Shown: positions 10,153 through 21,062, numbered from the stretch's first letter. The stretch is DNA of 64,000 bases from Mantamonas sphyraenae (GCA_026936335.1 JAPMXV010000068.1:62001-126000); one strand, 5' to 3'. The notes: generated by a model from the letters alone, not told the origin. Made by a program: numbers and translations.

Positions 10153-11119
10153 ATGAGTGAACATGTGTACTGTATCCCAGAACAGTGTGTGTTCTTCAAG
10201 CGATGGTCAGAGAGCAGCAAGCGGGTGTTGACGCGAAAGCTGTTCGTGCACAATCCGAGCGAGAGCGAAACACGTGTGGTGGAGGCAGAGCGCATGAGGA
10301 GCGAGCGGTTCAGTTTGGGAGCGTTGGAAGCGAGTGGAGGAGTGTTTACGTTGCAGGCAGGCTCGACACTGCCGATCTCGGTGGAGTTTACGCGACCCCA
10401 CGACAACGAGAGCCCCGGGAACTTTGCAGACTATGTGCGGTTGCATGTGGACGACGGCACAGTGTTGACTGTGCGTGTGTGTGCGCTCAAGGCAAGCAAT
10501 AGTGCACCGGAGGAGGCAGAGGCATACACGGAGCGGTTTGAAGCGGACGAGACGGGCGGGAAGGAGGAAACCGCGGCCGAGGCGGCTGAACGGGAGACGC
10601 TGATGCAAGTGGCACAGGAGCAGGCAGCGCGTGCGAGCGGTGGGAATTCGCAACGGCGGGTGTTGAGCAAACGAAGCAACAGCAGCAGCAAGAACAGCCG
10701 AGGAGGAGGCGACGGGTCGGAGAGGATGGCGCGCGTGAGCCGCAAGAACGAAGTCAAGATGTACAGCGGCGGCCAGTTGGTTCAGGTTTCGGTAGAGGCA
10801 GAGTCGAAAGTGTACTTTCTGCTGGATGGGGCGTACTACGACGCACGCGGGAAGGCTGTGGCGGCGACCGAGCGAGGTTGTGGACTCTGCGTACGAGTGT
10901 CGCTCTGTGCCGCGACGGACAGTGCACCAAAGCCGCTCCCCGCCACGCAAGGTTCAGGTGCGAGAGAGCGAGATGCGGGACGTGGTGGAGGAGGAGGCGT
11001 CGCCGCAGGACAGGGAGGAAAGAGGACGCCGTGTGAAAGTGGCGGGTGCGGATGAAACCACCACAAAGACGAGCAAGAAGCGGGAGGAGGAATTGATGGC
11101 CGCATGGGATGCGTTGTGA
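10153..11119 (+). CDS. Possible ASH/MSP-like beta-sandwich protein with apparent frameshift
   Basis: The frame opens at ATG 10153, 40 bases after the trehalose gene. The first 110 residues (YCIPEQCVFFKRW..., PISVEFTRPHD) have the alternating hydrophobic pattern of an Ig-like ASPM-SPD2-Hydin or MSP domain. A low-complexity Ser/Gly/Lys segment follows. The initial frame would run to 11055 but loses coding character after about 10880, becoming Gly/Cys-rich. The next frame from about 10885 to the TGA at 11117-11119 has normal codon use and a sensible charged tail ending EEELMAAWDAL. A one-base excess in the GG of CGAGGTTGTG (about 10883-10892) would explain the switch; a tiny unusual intron would be the alternative. 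ASH domains are typical of ciliary and centrosomal proteins, but the family assignment here is weak. Confidence 0.55.
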
Positions 11120-11153
11120 GACGTGTTGGAATGCAATGTACATAGTGAATGGT

Positions 11154-11555
11154 TCAGGAGGAGGAGGAGGAAGCGTCGTCGGCAGCGTCGTTGTCTTCAG
11201 GAAGCTGCCAGTAGGAGTTCCACTGCTGACGAGCCCAGGCCTGGGGACGGGAAAATACATGCTCACGGCCTTCCGGGTCCTCATAATTTGTGGCTACGAG
11301 GAGTCCCATGGCCATGGCAAAGGTGAGGATGGCTGTGCCGGCCTTGTTGAAGGATTGCATCTGCGTCGGGGCAAAGGCGGCCTCCTTGGGCATGGCCGAG
11401 AGGTCTGTGGCAGCGGCGACGTCGCGGCTGCTCTGCCAGTTGTCGGGTTGGCGGGGAGGGGCTTTGTTGCGAAGAATGCGCAGCAGGGGACGCATGGCTG
11501 GCGAGGAAACGATTGGTGGAGCACACTGGTGGCAACGGCGCAGGCTGGCGTGCAA
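11154..11555 (-). CDS. Small single-pass membrane protein, possibly mitochondrial
   Basis: Encodes 133 residues. The first 35 are rich in Arg and Ser with no acidic residues (MHASLRRCHQC..., MRPLLRILRNKAPP), which is typical of a mitochondrial presequence. One membrane helix follows at about 73-92 (AGTAILTFAMAMGLLVATNY), then a conserved-looking soluble tail (PQAWARQQWNSYWQLPEDND) and an acidic/Ser end. I do not recognise the family; an accessory subunit of a respiratory complex would fit the size and topology but this is unproven. Its stop lies 34 bases from the stop of the convergent gene ending at 11119. An internal Met at 11495 is an alternative start. Confidence 0.5.
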   Translation of the reverse strand: MHASLRRCHQCAPPIVSSPAMRPLLRILRNKAPPRQPDNWQSSRDVAAATDLSAMPKEAAFAPTQMQSFNKAGTAILTFAMAMGLLVATNYEDPEGREHVFSRPQAWARQQWNSYWQLPEDNDAADDASSSSS

Positions 11556-11594
11556 GAAGGGGGAAAGAAGGGTGAGGAGCAGGACATGGTTGAT

Positions 11595-12071
11595 TTACTC
11601 GGAGGACGGGTGCGCAGGGTTGGGAGTGTGTGTGGCATCCGTGGTGGGCAAGGGAGAGGCGTCGTGACGGAAAACAAGGCCCGAGGAAGATCCCGGGTGC
11701 ATATGAGCGACCCAGGGAGCCATTACATGTGCGCCATTCTGAATGGTAATGGTAGCGAGGGTGAGAGTGTGGCTGTACAAAGGCAGCTGCAACGGGGCAG
11801 CAGGAGGGGGAGGAGAACTGGGTTGAGAAGTTTCCAAGTTCTCCTGCTCCTTCTCCAGGCGAATCTGTTTGCGAACGCCGTGGAGATGGAGGGCCATGAG
11901 CCCTGCAGGGACCACGGCAAGGAGAGCCATGGCGAGGTGCCACAGTGGGGTTGGCTTGAGAAGTGGGCGAGGTTGGAACAGCTCCTGCATGGCCTCCAGG
12001 GACATCCGTGGGCTAGGAGCCAGTGTGGCGGGCCCTGGGGGACGTTTGGAGGGCAGAGCACTCTCCTCCAT
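11595..12071 (-). CDS. Small single-pass membrane protein of unknown function
   Basis: Encodes 158 residues from the ATG at 12071. An upstream in-frame ATG at 12236 exists but would overlap the PEN-2 coding region, so it is rejected. A Pro-rich N-terminus leads to one membrane helix at about residues 43-65 (LWHLAMALLAVVPAGLMALH), followed by a basic/charged segment (GVRKQIRLEKEQENLE) and a Pro/Ser/Thr-rich tail that may contain an unrecognised intron. No family was recognised. It lies head-to-head with PEN-2 (56 bases between ATGs) and 39 bases upstream of the next minus-strand small membrane protein. Confidence 0.45.
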   Translation of the reverse strand: MEESALPSKRPPGPATLAPSPRMSLEAMQELFQPRPLLKPTPLWHLAMALLAVVPAGLMALHLHGVRKQIRLEKEQENLETSQPSSPPPPAAPLQLPLYSHTLTLATITIQNGAHVMAPWVAHMHPGSSSGLVFRHDASPLPTTDATHTPNPAHPSSE

Positions 12072-12127
12072 TGAATGGCACGGGGTTCTGTGTGTGGTTT
12101 GGGGCCGCTGGCGCAACCAAGTGGGCC

Positions 12128-12788
12128 ATGTCCTCGGAACTGGAGTCGCAGGAGAGTCTGCAGGACGATAAGGACACCGACAGGACACTGGAAGAAACGA
12201 CAGAGGATGTCGGGGTGGTGGGTGAGCAAGAGACACACACAGGGGAAGAGGGGGACGAAGAGGTGGACGAGGAAGACGAGGAAGACGAGGCGGCGTCGTC
12301 GCGGCGTCGCTTGGTGCCTGTTGATGATGATGAAGAGGAGGGGGAGGACCCTGAGCTCAGTGACGACTATCAGATCAACGTGAGCACAAAGATGTTCTAT
12401 GGCGGCTTTTTGATGCTTCCTCTGCTGTGGCTAGTCAATGTGTTTCATTTCCGCCACGCTCTGACGGGTTCCCGGCCCGCGCATGACGTCGTCAAGAAGA
12501 GTAGGTGATGAGAGATCAGGGAGGGAGGCCATGCGTGTGCTGGACGAGAAGAAGGGAGGAGGGAGAGAGGGCACAGTCAGACGAGAGGTGAATGATGGAA
12601 ACCGAGTGTATGGCGGCAACGAGGAGGATGCTGACCCATAGAACCGTCACACAGATGTTCGCAACTCCTTGATTGGCTTTGTGGTTGCTTCGGCTCTGTT
12701 TTTTACGTGGATGGGCGTGTTTCTGAGCAACCGAGAGGCGTGGGGTCTGCAAGGGGACCTGTTGTCTGCGTACATCCCACGCGGATAA
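12128..12788 (+). CDS. PSENEN: PEN-2, gamma-secretase subunit, with acidic N-terminal extension
   Basis: Exons 12128-12500 and 12655-12788 (phase 1; intron GTAGGT...CACACAG, 154 bases) encode 168 residues. The C-terminal 85 residues match PEN-2 closely: FYGGFLMLPLLWLVNVFHF forms the first hydrophobic segment, then VRNSLIGFVVASALFFTW, and the end REAWGLQGDLLSAYIPRG parallels the conserved WG.LGD.LSF.IP tail. PEN-2 is the smallest subunit of the gamma-secretase intramembrane protease (with presenilin, nicastrin and APH-1) and triggers presenilin autoproteolysis. The first 85 or so residues are an extra Glu/Asp-rich cytosol-side extension absent from the roughly 100-residue animal protein. The splice site was chosen because it continues the conserved ..KKxVRNS.. 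segment. Confidence 0.9.
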
Positions 12789-12950
12789 CGCGGTGGTCTG
12801 CTGAACTGAATAGCGAATGAAATGGCTGGTTTCGTGTCCATTTGGCGGCTGTGCCGAGGGTGGGTGATCCGGTGTGTTGGCCGTTTCCCACCAGGAAACG
12901 GAACCGAAGGTGCAGACAACGAGACTTTGTTGAGGCCGCAGTCACCGGCG

Positions 12951-13004
12951 GTGGGTTCGAAACACATAGGGGTTTGCTGTGGGAGGTTCCCTGTCCGAAC
13001 CCAC
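12951..13004. repeat. 9-base inverted repeat upstream of the SDR gene
   Basis: GTGGGTTCG at 12951-12959 is perfectly complementary to CGAACCCAC at 12996-13004, with a 36-base spacer. It sits 68 bases before the SDR start codon. It resembles a T-arm fragment (GGTTCGAA) but does not fold as a tRNA. A 5' UTR hairpin or a palindromic regulator site is possible. Confidence 0.5.
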
Positions 13005-13071
13005 ATGCGCAAGGTATTTATGGTCGATGTGCGAAAACGCGCCCAACCACACACACGAACCTTCTTTCCGC

Positions 13072-14181
13072 ATGAGCACGACTGAAGGCAGTGAGAACGC
13101 AAACACCACCGTAGTGGTGACTGGCGCCAACGGCTATCTGGCGTCCTGGATTGTCCAGAAGCTGCTGGAGAAAGGGTACACCGTTCGCGGGACGGTCCGC
13201 GACGCCTCGAACGAAAAGAAGACAGAGCATCTGCTCGAGATGGAGGGAGCCAGCGAGCGTCTCAAGCTCTACAGTGCGACGTTTGACGAGGATGGATCGT
13301 TTGACGCTGTGATGGAGGGCGCAGACGTGCTGCTCCACACTGCGTCGCCGTTCCACATGACGGTGGAGGACGGCCAACGCGACTTGATTGACCCTGCAGT
13401 GGCTGGGACCAAGTCGGCTCTGTACAGCGCAAAGAAGGCTGGCACGATCAAGCGCGTGGTGTTGACGTCGTCGAATGCTGCGGTTCAGGACGAAATCGAC
13501 GAGTCGATCGTCTACGATGGCACCCAGTGGAACGAACTGTCGACAGCCAAGCGCAACCCGTACTATGCAAGCAAAACCCAAGCCGAAAAGGCAGCCTGGG
13601 CCGTCGCGGAGGAGGACGACACCGAGTTTGATTTGGTCTCAATCAACCCGTACTTGATCCTGGGTCCTGGAGCGAACCCAAGCCCGAGTGCGTCTGGCGA
13701 GCTGGTCCGTCAGCTGCTGGAAGGCGAGTTCCCGGCGGTGGTGGCGATGCAGATGGGCATTGTGGACGTGCGCGACGTGGCTGAGGCACACATCCGCGCG
13801 TTCGAGAGGAAGGAGGCCAACGGACGCTACTACATGGTGGCAGGATCACCGTGGCTGGCAGACATGGCCAAGGTCATGCTGGAAATGGAGGAGGCGAAGG
13901 ACTACCCGATCCCTACGACGGATTTCACCGGTTGGTTCGGCCGCCAGCTGACATGGCTGGGCAGCTTTGGCGACCCCAATGGGGAGCTGATCCGATGCAA
14001 CCTGAACAAGACGCTGTCGTTTGACTGCAGCAAGGTGAAGAACGAGTTGTTTGACGGCAAAGAGCTGATTCCGTGGGAGGAATCCCTGCAGGAGATGGTC
14101 CGCTTCCTGCTGGAGTCGGGCACCGTGCCGCCCCTGGAAACCGATGCCAAGGGCAAGAAGAAGCTGGTGAAGAAGAAGTGA
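13072..14181 (+). CDS. Extended SDR, cinnamoyl-CoA / dihydroflavonol reductase-like
   Basis: A single exon encodes 369 residues. The NAD(P)-binding Rossmann motif is TGANGYLASWIVQKLLEKG near the N-terminus, the active-site Tyr/Lys pair is in NPYYASKTQAEKAAW, the upstream Ser is in VVLTSSNAAV, and the typical NPYLILGPG follows. This is the architecture of the dihydroflavonol-4-reductase / cinnamoyl-CoA reductase / aldehyde reductase branch of extended SDRs, NADPH-dependent carbonyl reductases. In a non-plant cell the likely role is reduction of small aldehydes or ketones; the substrate is unknown. It ends in a Lys-rich tail (KGKKKLVKKK). An in-frame ATG at 12979 would add 31 residues but lies inside the inverted repeat, so 13072 is preferred. 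Confidence 0.88.
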   Translation: MSTTEGSENANTTVVVTGANGYLASWIVQKLLEKGYTVRGTVRDASNEKKTEHLLEMEGASERLKLYSATFDEDGSFDAVMEGADVLLHTASPFHMTVEDGQRDLIDPAVAGTKSALYSAKKAGTIKRVVLTSSNAAVQDEIDESIVYDGTQWNELSTAKRNPYYASKTQAEKAAWAVAEEDDTEFDLVSINPYLILGPGANPSPSASGELVRQLLEGEFPAVVAMQMGIVDVRDVAEAHIRAFERKEANGRYYMVAGSPWLADMAKVMLEMEEAKDYPIPTTDFTGWFGRQLTWLGSFGDPNGELIRCNLNKTLSFDCSKVKNELFDGKELIPWEESLQEMVRFLLESGTVPPLETDAKGKKKLVKKK

Positions 14182-14264
14182 ATGCAAATGTGGGGCAGAA
14201 TGAAGACTGAAATGAAGAGAGGCGGGCGAACGCAGGCCCAACAGAAACCCCTTTTGTCGCAGCC

Positions 14265-17200
14265 ATGGACACGGACGATACCGTGGAAGTGCACGAGTTG
14301 GATGAAGACACTGTGGTGGTGAGCGACCCGGTGGCAGGCGAGAAGGAGGCCGGAGACGTGGACAAGGTGGAGGGAGCAGAGGGCGGGGAAGGAGAGGAGG
14401 GCGAGGAGGGCGAAGAAGGCGAGGAAGAGGAGGAAGAGGAGGAGGAAGAGGAAGAGGAGCAGGTGTGGGAGGTGGCGCCGCCGCCCACCAACGAGGAAGG
14501 CCAGATTTCGTCCTCGTACTACTATCCAGACTCTGTGTTTGACTACCCGGAGGAAGACGGCGTGCTGCCGCACGAGTTCATCACGCTAGTGTAGGTTACA
14601 CAGAGAGCAGCGCAGGCGCAGAGGGCCATCCATGCATTGCATCAGCCCTACACACGTGGCTGGGCCTGCTTTTCCACGTGGCAGCAGCTGTCCCACGCCG
14701 GCACGGGCCAAAGAGCGTTTCGTCGCCAACGGTCGAAATCGCCCGCGCTCTGCGTTTTTGCTGACGCCTCGCACTTTGCTCTCGCCTGCCCGCACACACG
14801 CACACACACACAGTACATCGACAGGTTTTGAGTTTGCGCGGCGTAACAACCTGCAGTTTGTGAGCGACACCGAGATTGTGTTTGCAGCAGGCAACACAGT
14901 TCAGCTGATGAACTTGCACACCTTTGTGCGTCAGATCATCCACGTGGGACGCGGTGGCGAAGGTATTGGCAGCGTGACGGTGCATCCGTCTCGCCAGTAC
15001 ATTGCCATTGGCGAATGTGCCCCGCGCTTCCCGCAGATCTTCATCTACGAGTATCCGGCGCTGCGTTTGTACCGTGTGCTGCGCCGGGGCACCGAGCGCG
15101 CCTACGTGGACATGTGCTTCAGCAGCAACGGCACCAAACTGGCTTCGGTGGGCTCCTATCCAGATTACCGCCTTGTGATTTGGGACTGGAAGCAGGAGCT
15201 GATTGTGCAGCGCGCAAAGGCGTTTTCGCAGGACGTGTACCGGGTCACGTTCAGTCCGGAGAACGAGGGCCAGCTCACAACGTCGGGCATGGGCCACATC
15301 AAGTTTTGGAAGATGGCCAGCACCTTTACGGGTCTCAAGCTGCAGGGTGCGCTGGGCAAGTTTGGCAACGTGGAGATTTCAGACATCCCTGGATACGTGG
15401 AGCTGCCGGACGGCAAGGTGCTGTCGGGCTCGGAGGAAGGGAACATGCTGCTGTGGGACGGCGGACTGATCAAGTGCGAGATTGCCAAGAAGGACGGCGC
15501 GCCGTGCCACAGGGGCATGATCGAGGTGATTGCCTTGGACGAGGGCGAACTCATCACAGCCGGCCATGATGGCTACATCAAAATCTGGGACTTTGCCACG
15601 TTGGACAACGCAGACATCACCGACGAGAACCCTGTGTTTGGGCTGGATGCCATCGACGAGATCCTGGTGGGTGACGACGTTCACATCCGCAACCTGGTCA
15701 AGGGGGCCAACGTGTGGTACGCCCAGGACGACAACGGCGTGCTGTGGGCTGTGGATCTCAACGCACGTCGCTCCGATGTCGTCTTCAACTGCCACGCAGG
15801 GCCCATCCACGCCATGGACACGTCGCCCATGTCGCACCACGCCGTCACGGCAGGCCGCGACGGAGGCGTGCGTCTGTTTGACTACGTGGCCGGCCGCGAC
15901 GTGGTCATCAACGACTACGACACGCCTGCAACCAGCCTGCGTTTTGCCCCGGTCAACGTGGACAGCGAAGGCCGCACGCTGGCAGTGGGTTTTGGCTCGG
16001 GGTTGGTGCGTGTGCTGTGGCGCTACCAGGCCAACCTGAAGCTTGTGGCTGTGTTCAAACCGCACACCCAGGCTGTGACGGCCATCGAGTATTCACCCGA
16101 CGCAAAGGTGCTTGCGACGGCCAGCGAAGACGGCAGTGTGTTCTTCCTGGACGTGGCGCACATGTACGTGCCACTGGGCTTTGTGCGCATCGATGCACGC
16201 GTCACGTGCATCACCTGGCGCGAAGACGCACAGGTGCTGCTTGTGGGCACCGAGGTGGGCACGGTGGTGCAGATTGACGCAAGCAAGGTGCTGCAAACAA
16301 AGGCATCGGACGACTTTGAGCTCACGCTGCCGCTGCGCACGTTTACCCTTCACATGGAAGAGGAGGAGGAAGAGGCACAGGACGAGAAGAAGGGCGACAA
16401 GGCAGGCAAGAAGAAGGGCGGTGGGGCCAAGACCGGGGCCGCGAGCGGCAAGGGCACGGATCTGAGCGACCTGGCGGAGCATGAAGAGGGTGGACGGCGC
16501 AAGACGCTGGGCAAGGTGTTGTCGCTGCAATACTGCTCGCCGACGCAATTCTTTGTGTGCATGAGCAAGTACAACCCACACCTGGTGTACATGTGTTCGA
16601 TGGACTCTGGCTTGCCGCTGACGTCGCTGGAGTCACACGCAAGTGGCACAACCACGCTGTCGTACTCGCGCACGGGACGATACCTGGTCACGGGAGGAGT
16701 GAACGGATGCGTGCGCGTGTACCGCTCGACAACGCTGGACAAGCACTGGTGGGGCCACACGCACGCGGCACAGTACGGCGCTGTGCGTGCGGCCGTGTTG
16801 AGCTTTGACGACGCGTACCTGCTGACTGCAGGCAGCGACGGCATGTTGATGGTGTTGCGACAGCACGGAGAAGACGTGCACACGCCTGCGGTGAACCCCA
16901 ACACAAGCACAAACAAGCTGCTGCGACAAATCCACGTGGAGGACATCGACGGCACAGAGTACAGCATCAAAGAGGCCAAACTCAAGGCAGACGCAGACAA
17001 GCGCATGCAGGAGGCCGAAGTGAAGAAGCAGGCAGTGCGTGCCCACCTGGCCGGCATCCGCGAGTCGTTTGTGGAGCTGATGCGCGAGAATGACAAGATT
17101 CCCACGCACATCCAACTGAACAGACAGGACTTTAAGCTGGACCCGGAGTTGGTGGACTCTGTGGCCAAGGAGATCGATGACCGCATTGCTTCGGTGCGCA

Positions 17201-19866
17201 AGGAGATGGCGTACGAAGCAGAGGAAAAGACCACACGCGTGCGCAAGCTGGAGGAGCGCTTCTTGGCCAACGTGGCTGTGGACCACATTGTGCTGCACGG
17301 CATCCGCAGTGCACGGCAGGTGAGCTCGTTTCGCGTGGCTCGCCTGCGTCCCGAACTGAAAGAGGCCATCCGTTCGGTGCACGAGGTGATTGATGAGGAG
17401 AGGCAGAACCGCGCGGCAGAGGAAGGCCCGCCGCGTCTGCGTGAGCCGCGTTCCGAGAGCTCTGCGTCGCTGAAAGGCCCGCTGGCAGCGTTGCAGGGCA
17501 CGGGAAGGTCGCGATCGTCAAGCAGCGCGTCGCGCATTTCGACCAAGCCGCCGGTGGGGATGACGCAGCAGGAGGCACGCAAGAAGGAAAAGGTGGAGCG
17601 GGAGAAGCGAATGGCGGCGTTGATGGCAGTGCAGCCGAAGCCAAACGAGATGGATGCGCAGGATCTGGAGGAGATCGAATGGGCGCAGAAGCACATGGGA
17701 AACAAGCAACTGAAGATGGACAAGGACTATGTGGTGCCCGAACACGAGCGCATCAACGCAGAGAAAAAGTGGCGGCAGATGGTGCTGCTGGAGGAGAACA
17801 TGTACCACATCAAGATGGACTTCAACGAACGCGTGTTTGCCCTGCGCGACCTGCGCGAACGCATCACGGAACAAACGCTGGAGAGCAACGCACGCATCGA
17901 AGCCATCAACACGGAGCTGGGCTTCCAGGAGGAGCTGTTTACGCCTGTGGACCACGCCGACCAGCACCCGGAGCGACGCATGGACTACACCGACGACACC
18001 GTGCGTGCATTCGGCCGCGAACGAGCACGCATGGCCGAAATCGAAAAGGCAAAGGCAAAGGCACGCCAGGGCGGAGGGTTCTCCCAGTTTGCAGGCGGTA
18101 GCTTTGGCGGCGGCGCAAACGCAGGAGGTGGAGTCGAAGGCACAGAGTCGGGAGCCGCAGGGGCTTCGTCTTCCTCGAGCACAACCTCCTCCTCCTCGTC
18201 CTCCTCCACGTCCAGCGGCTCGTCGTCCGCAGCCTCGGAAGCTGGAGAGGCCAGCAGCGGAATCACAGAGGGCGGCGAAGTCGGCATGGGCGATGCGCCG
18301 TTGGCACAGGCCGCACCGGAGGAGTTGGAAGGCGGAGTGGGCGGAGAGCAGGGAGGGGCACCGCGAGCTGGGGCTCACAAGGCCCATGGTCTGGTGTTGT
18401 CGCAGATGGAGACTGCGGAGCAACAGGCACACTTTCTGAAGCTGAAGTTTGAGAAGCAGGATCTGCTGGAGAAGATGGAAAAGATGGCCAATGGGTTCGA
18501 CCGCTCGCTGGAGGAGCTGCGCATTGTCAAGTTCCGGGTGGAGGGCGAGCTCAAGGCGGCAGACATGAAGCTTATCGTGCTGTACAAGGAGCTGATGCTG
18601 CTGAAGGAGTTTGAGAAGCGTGATGTGGAGCTTGCGACGCGGCTGGCAGCCAAGCAGCAGGAGAAGCTGGAGTGGCAGCGCAAGAGCAAGTCGTGCCTGG
18701 TGGAGATCCAGCGCAAGACACGTGAGGCGGAAGTGCTTGCGTCGCGTCAGGCGGACCTGATGGGCGAGTTTAACCGGCTTGTGGGCGAGCACAACAAGGC
18801 GTACGAGGCGTACCACAAGGTGTTTACCAAAAAGGTGAAGCGGTACAAACAGGCGACGTACGACGAGTTTGACGACTTTGACGACGACGACTTTGACGTG
18901 GACGACGACTTTGAGTTTGAAGAGGAGTCGGACGACGAGGGCGACGGTCTGCCGGCGGGTACGGAGGAAGAGCTGTACAATCAGGTGACGGTGCTGCGCG
19001 AAAAGAGGCAGGATCTGGACGAGATCTTTGCGGAAATCGAGGCAGCGAGCAGCCAGTTGCAGGACAACCAGGAGTCGTTCCTGAACAAGGAGCGATCGGT
19101 GGATGCAGCGCTTCAAGGAATCCGTGAGGAGATCCAGCAGTTCCAGCGGGAGAAGCAGCACAAGCTGAACCAGCTGGACGTGGTGCTGACCCTGAGGCTG
19201 CACCAAATCCAGTGTCTGGTGGACCGACGTCTGCCCACGCAACAGGACGAGTGCCTGGTGATCAACGTGTCGGGACTGGACGAGCTGAGCGGCCAAATCG
19301 AAAAGTTGGAGGAGGAGAACCGAGGTCTGAAGCGCACGCAGCGAGACTTGAAGAAGGAGCTGCAGGTGCGTGTGAAGGACATGAAGACACGACAGCAACG
19401 CATCCAGGAGCTGAAGGACAGGGCGTACGACGTGCAGATGCTCAAGTTTGGCCAAGAGATCGACTTGGACGTGCTGGAAAAGATGGGCATGAACAAGCCT
19501 GCGCAGGAGCTGAAGGAACAGCTGCAGACGGACGAGCAAAGGCGAGCCAAAGAGCTGTCGCAATGGCAGGAAAAGATCAACATGGCAAGGCAGGAGCTGG
19601 CACGCTGCACAAACGACAACACAAGCCGCCTGGCACGCCTGGGCGACCTGACACACTCACAGCAAAAGCTGGAGGCCATGCTCAACTCGACCCAGAATGT
19701 GCTCATGACCAACATGGTGGGACCCAAGGAGAAGGATCTGGAGGAGCGCGACCGGCTGTTGGACCTGGTGCGTTCGCGCACCGCAGAAATCGAAGTGCTG
19801 CGAGGCAAGATCGACGCCCTGTCCAGCAAGAGTGGCTACGTGATGATGGGAGCTGGAGGGCGATGA
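14265..19866 (+). CDS. CFAP44: CFAP44, axonemal WD40/coiled-coil protein
   Basis: Exons 14265-14590 and 14814-19866 (phase 2; intron GTAGGT...CACACAG, 223 bases) encode 1792 residues. Exon 1 is an acidic Glu-rich N-terminus ending LPHEFITLV, and the join gives the conserved ..STGFEFARRNNL. stretch. Residues about 110-790 are WD40 repeats with near-identity to animal CFAP44/WDR52 in AKAFSQDVYRVTFSPENE and LPDGKVLSGSEEGNMLLW. A charged Lys/Glu insert sits near residue 625. Residues about 860-1780 are coiled coils, with a Ser-rich linker near residue 1230 and an acidic DDFDDDDFDVDDD segment near 1460. CFAP44, with CFAP43, forms the tether/tether-head that ties the inner dynein arm I1/f motor domains to the A-tubule and controls flagellar waveform. 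Its stop lies 42 bases from that of the convergent gene. Confidence 0.95.
18160..18232 (+). repeat. Serine-codon tract inside CFAP44
   Basis: A run of TCC/TCG/AGC codons encodes a flexible poly-Ser linker between two coiled-coil blocks. The mixture of both serine codon families means it is not a simple triplet expansion. Confidence 0.6.
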
Positions 19867-19908
19867 AAGGAAGGAGGAGGAAAAGCAATGGAAGCATTTT
19901 CGTTCGTT

Positions 19909-20959
19909 TCACGAAGACGGCGTGGATGTGGACGCATCTGGGTCCGGACGCAGGCGGTCACGGACGGCGAGGATGAGACGTGCGAGCTGGACAAAGATGC
20001 AGTAGCCGATAAGGAGGCCAAAGTAGTAGATGGAGGCGGTATCGGAGGGGAGCCAGTTGAGGAAGAAATAGATCCACTCGTTGGTGGCAGCATACCAGAT
20101 CCAGCTGAAGAATGTGTACAGGAGAATGTAGCCAATGAGGATGGGCAAGTGGCCGTTGGTGACCGAGAGACGGTTGAGGGCCACCTCGACGATCAGGGCA
20201 ACCATGTTGAGGCCATGCTTGGCGACGTTGTCTGCGTTGCACAGCGAGATGGAAGGGTGTTCCAAAGGCGAACGGCGTGTCAGTGAACGGAAGAGGGTGG
20301 GATGTGTCATGGGCATGATGGCCATGGGATGACGAACGGTGTGTGCAGCGGGGTGGACAGTTTTGGGAGTGGGACGTGAGAAAAAACGGCAGCCGAGAGC
20401 TGAACATGTTGCCGAGGCACCGAGTTGCGAAACACAGGCACACAGGACGCAACGTACAATAGTTTCCTGGGTTGGAACTGAGGCCGGACAGGAGGGCCCA
20501 GTACACAATGTCTGTCATGACGGCATTGACGAGGACGGCCTCAAAGAGGACCCAGAGGAAGCGGTAGCCGACGGGCAGGAGCTCGTTCTGGTCACCGTCG
20601 GCCGAGTCCTTGCCAACCATGGGCTTGGTGCCTTGCTCGACCATGTCGAGGTCCTGGCCGTTGTTCTGGACCGACGCCAGAGATTGGACGTGCTTGTAGG
20701 TGAGGAAGGACGACACCAGAAAGTAGACACCCAGAAGCACAAAGCTCTGTTCCGTAAAGTAGCGAATCATGACCACAGGAGGCGATTCGACATAGTCGCC
20801 AATGTCTGTGGCCAGGATCCACAGGAAAAACACAAAGCGCAGGGCCATGAGGGTCTTGGGAGCCACAAGCGGACTCGTCACAAAGTCGGACAGCGTGTGC
20901 CTGTCCCACTTCATTCGGCGTGCCCAAAATGGCACAAACGTGTCTTGGTACCAACTCAT
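19909..20959 (-). CDS. Rolling-stone / FAR-17a-AIG1-like multi-pass membrane protein (copy 1)
   Basis: Exons 20458-20959 and 19909-20231 (phase 1; intron GTACGT...AACGCAG, 226 bases) encode 274 residues. Six or so hydrophobic segments are visible, including TLMALRFVFFLWILATDIGD, FVLLGVYFLVSSFL and LPILIGYILLYTFFSWIWY. The pattern of a His-x-x-Asn segment (VAKHGLNMVALIVEVALNR) followed by a helix and F..W.W is typical of the rolling-stone/AIG1-like family, whose animal members act at the plasma membrane or ER, some as lipid hydrolases. The same arrangement occurs in the paralogue at 36179-37066 and was used to pick the splice acceptor. It shares a 103-base divergent promoter with GPN2. Confidence 0.7.
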
Positions 20960-21062
20960 GATGCTGAGAAGAAAAGGGTGCCTCGGATGGTTTGCGGGCG
21001 GGGAAAGCGGGGTGAATTCTGCGTTGGGGGCGGCAGCGCAAACACAACCGACAACACCACAA
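20960..21062. promoter_or_regulatory. Divergent promoter region, rolling-stone-like gene / GPN2
   Basis: There are 103 bases between ATGs. It contains a GC-box-like GCGGGCGGGG near 20995-21004 and a second G-rich run (GGGGGCGGC) closer to GPN2. No TATA box was seen. Confidence 0.45.

Noticed and set aside
8601-10406. 600-codon minus-strand frame opposite the trehalose gene
   Set aside because: A mirror frame of the phosphatase and GT20 coding sequence; no domain content.
12951-13004. tRNA gene
   Set aside because: A GGTTCGAA T-arm-like sequence is present, but arm spacing is 36 bases and there is no acceptor, D or anticodon arm.
14265-14594. Separate 109-residue acidic gene
   Set aside because: It ends at a good donor site, and joining it to the downstream exon gives the conserved CFAP44 N-terminus, so it is exon 1 of CFAP44.
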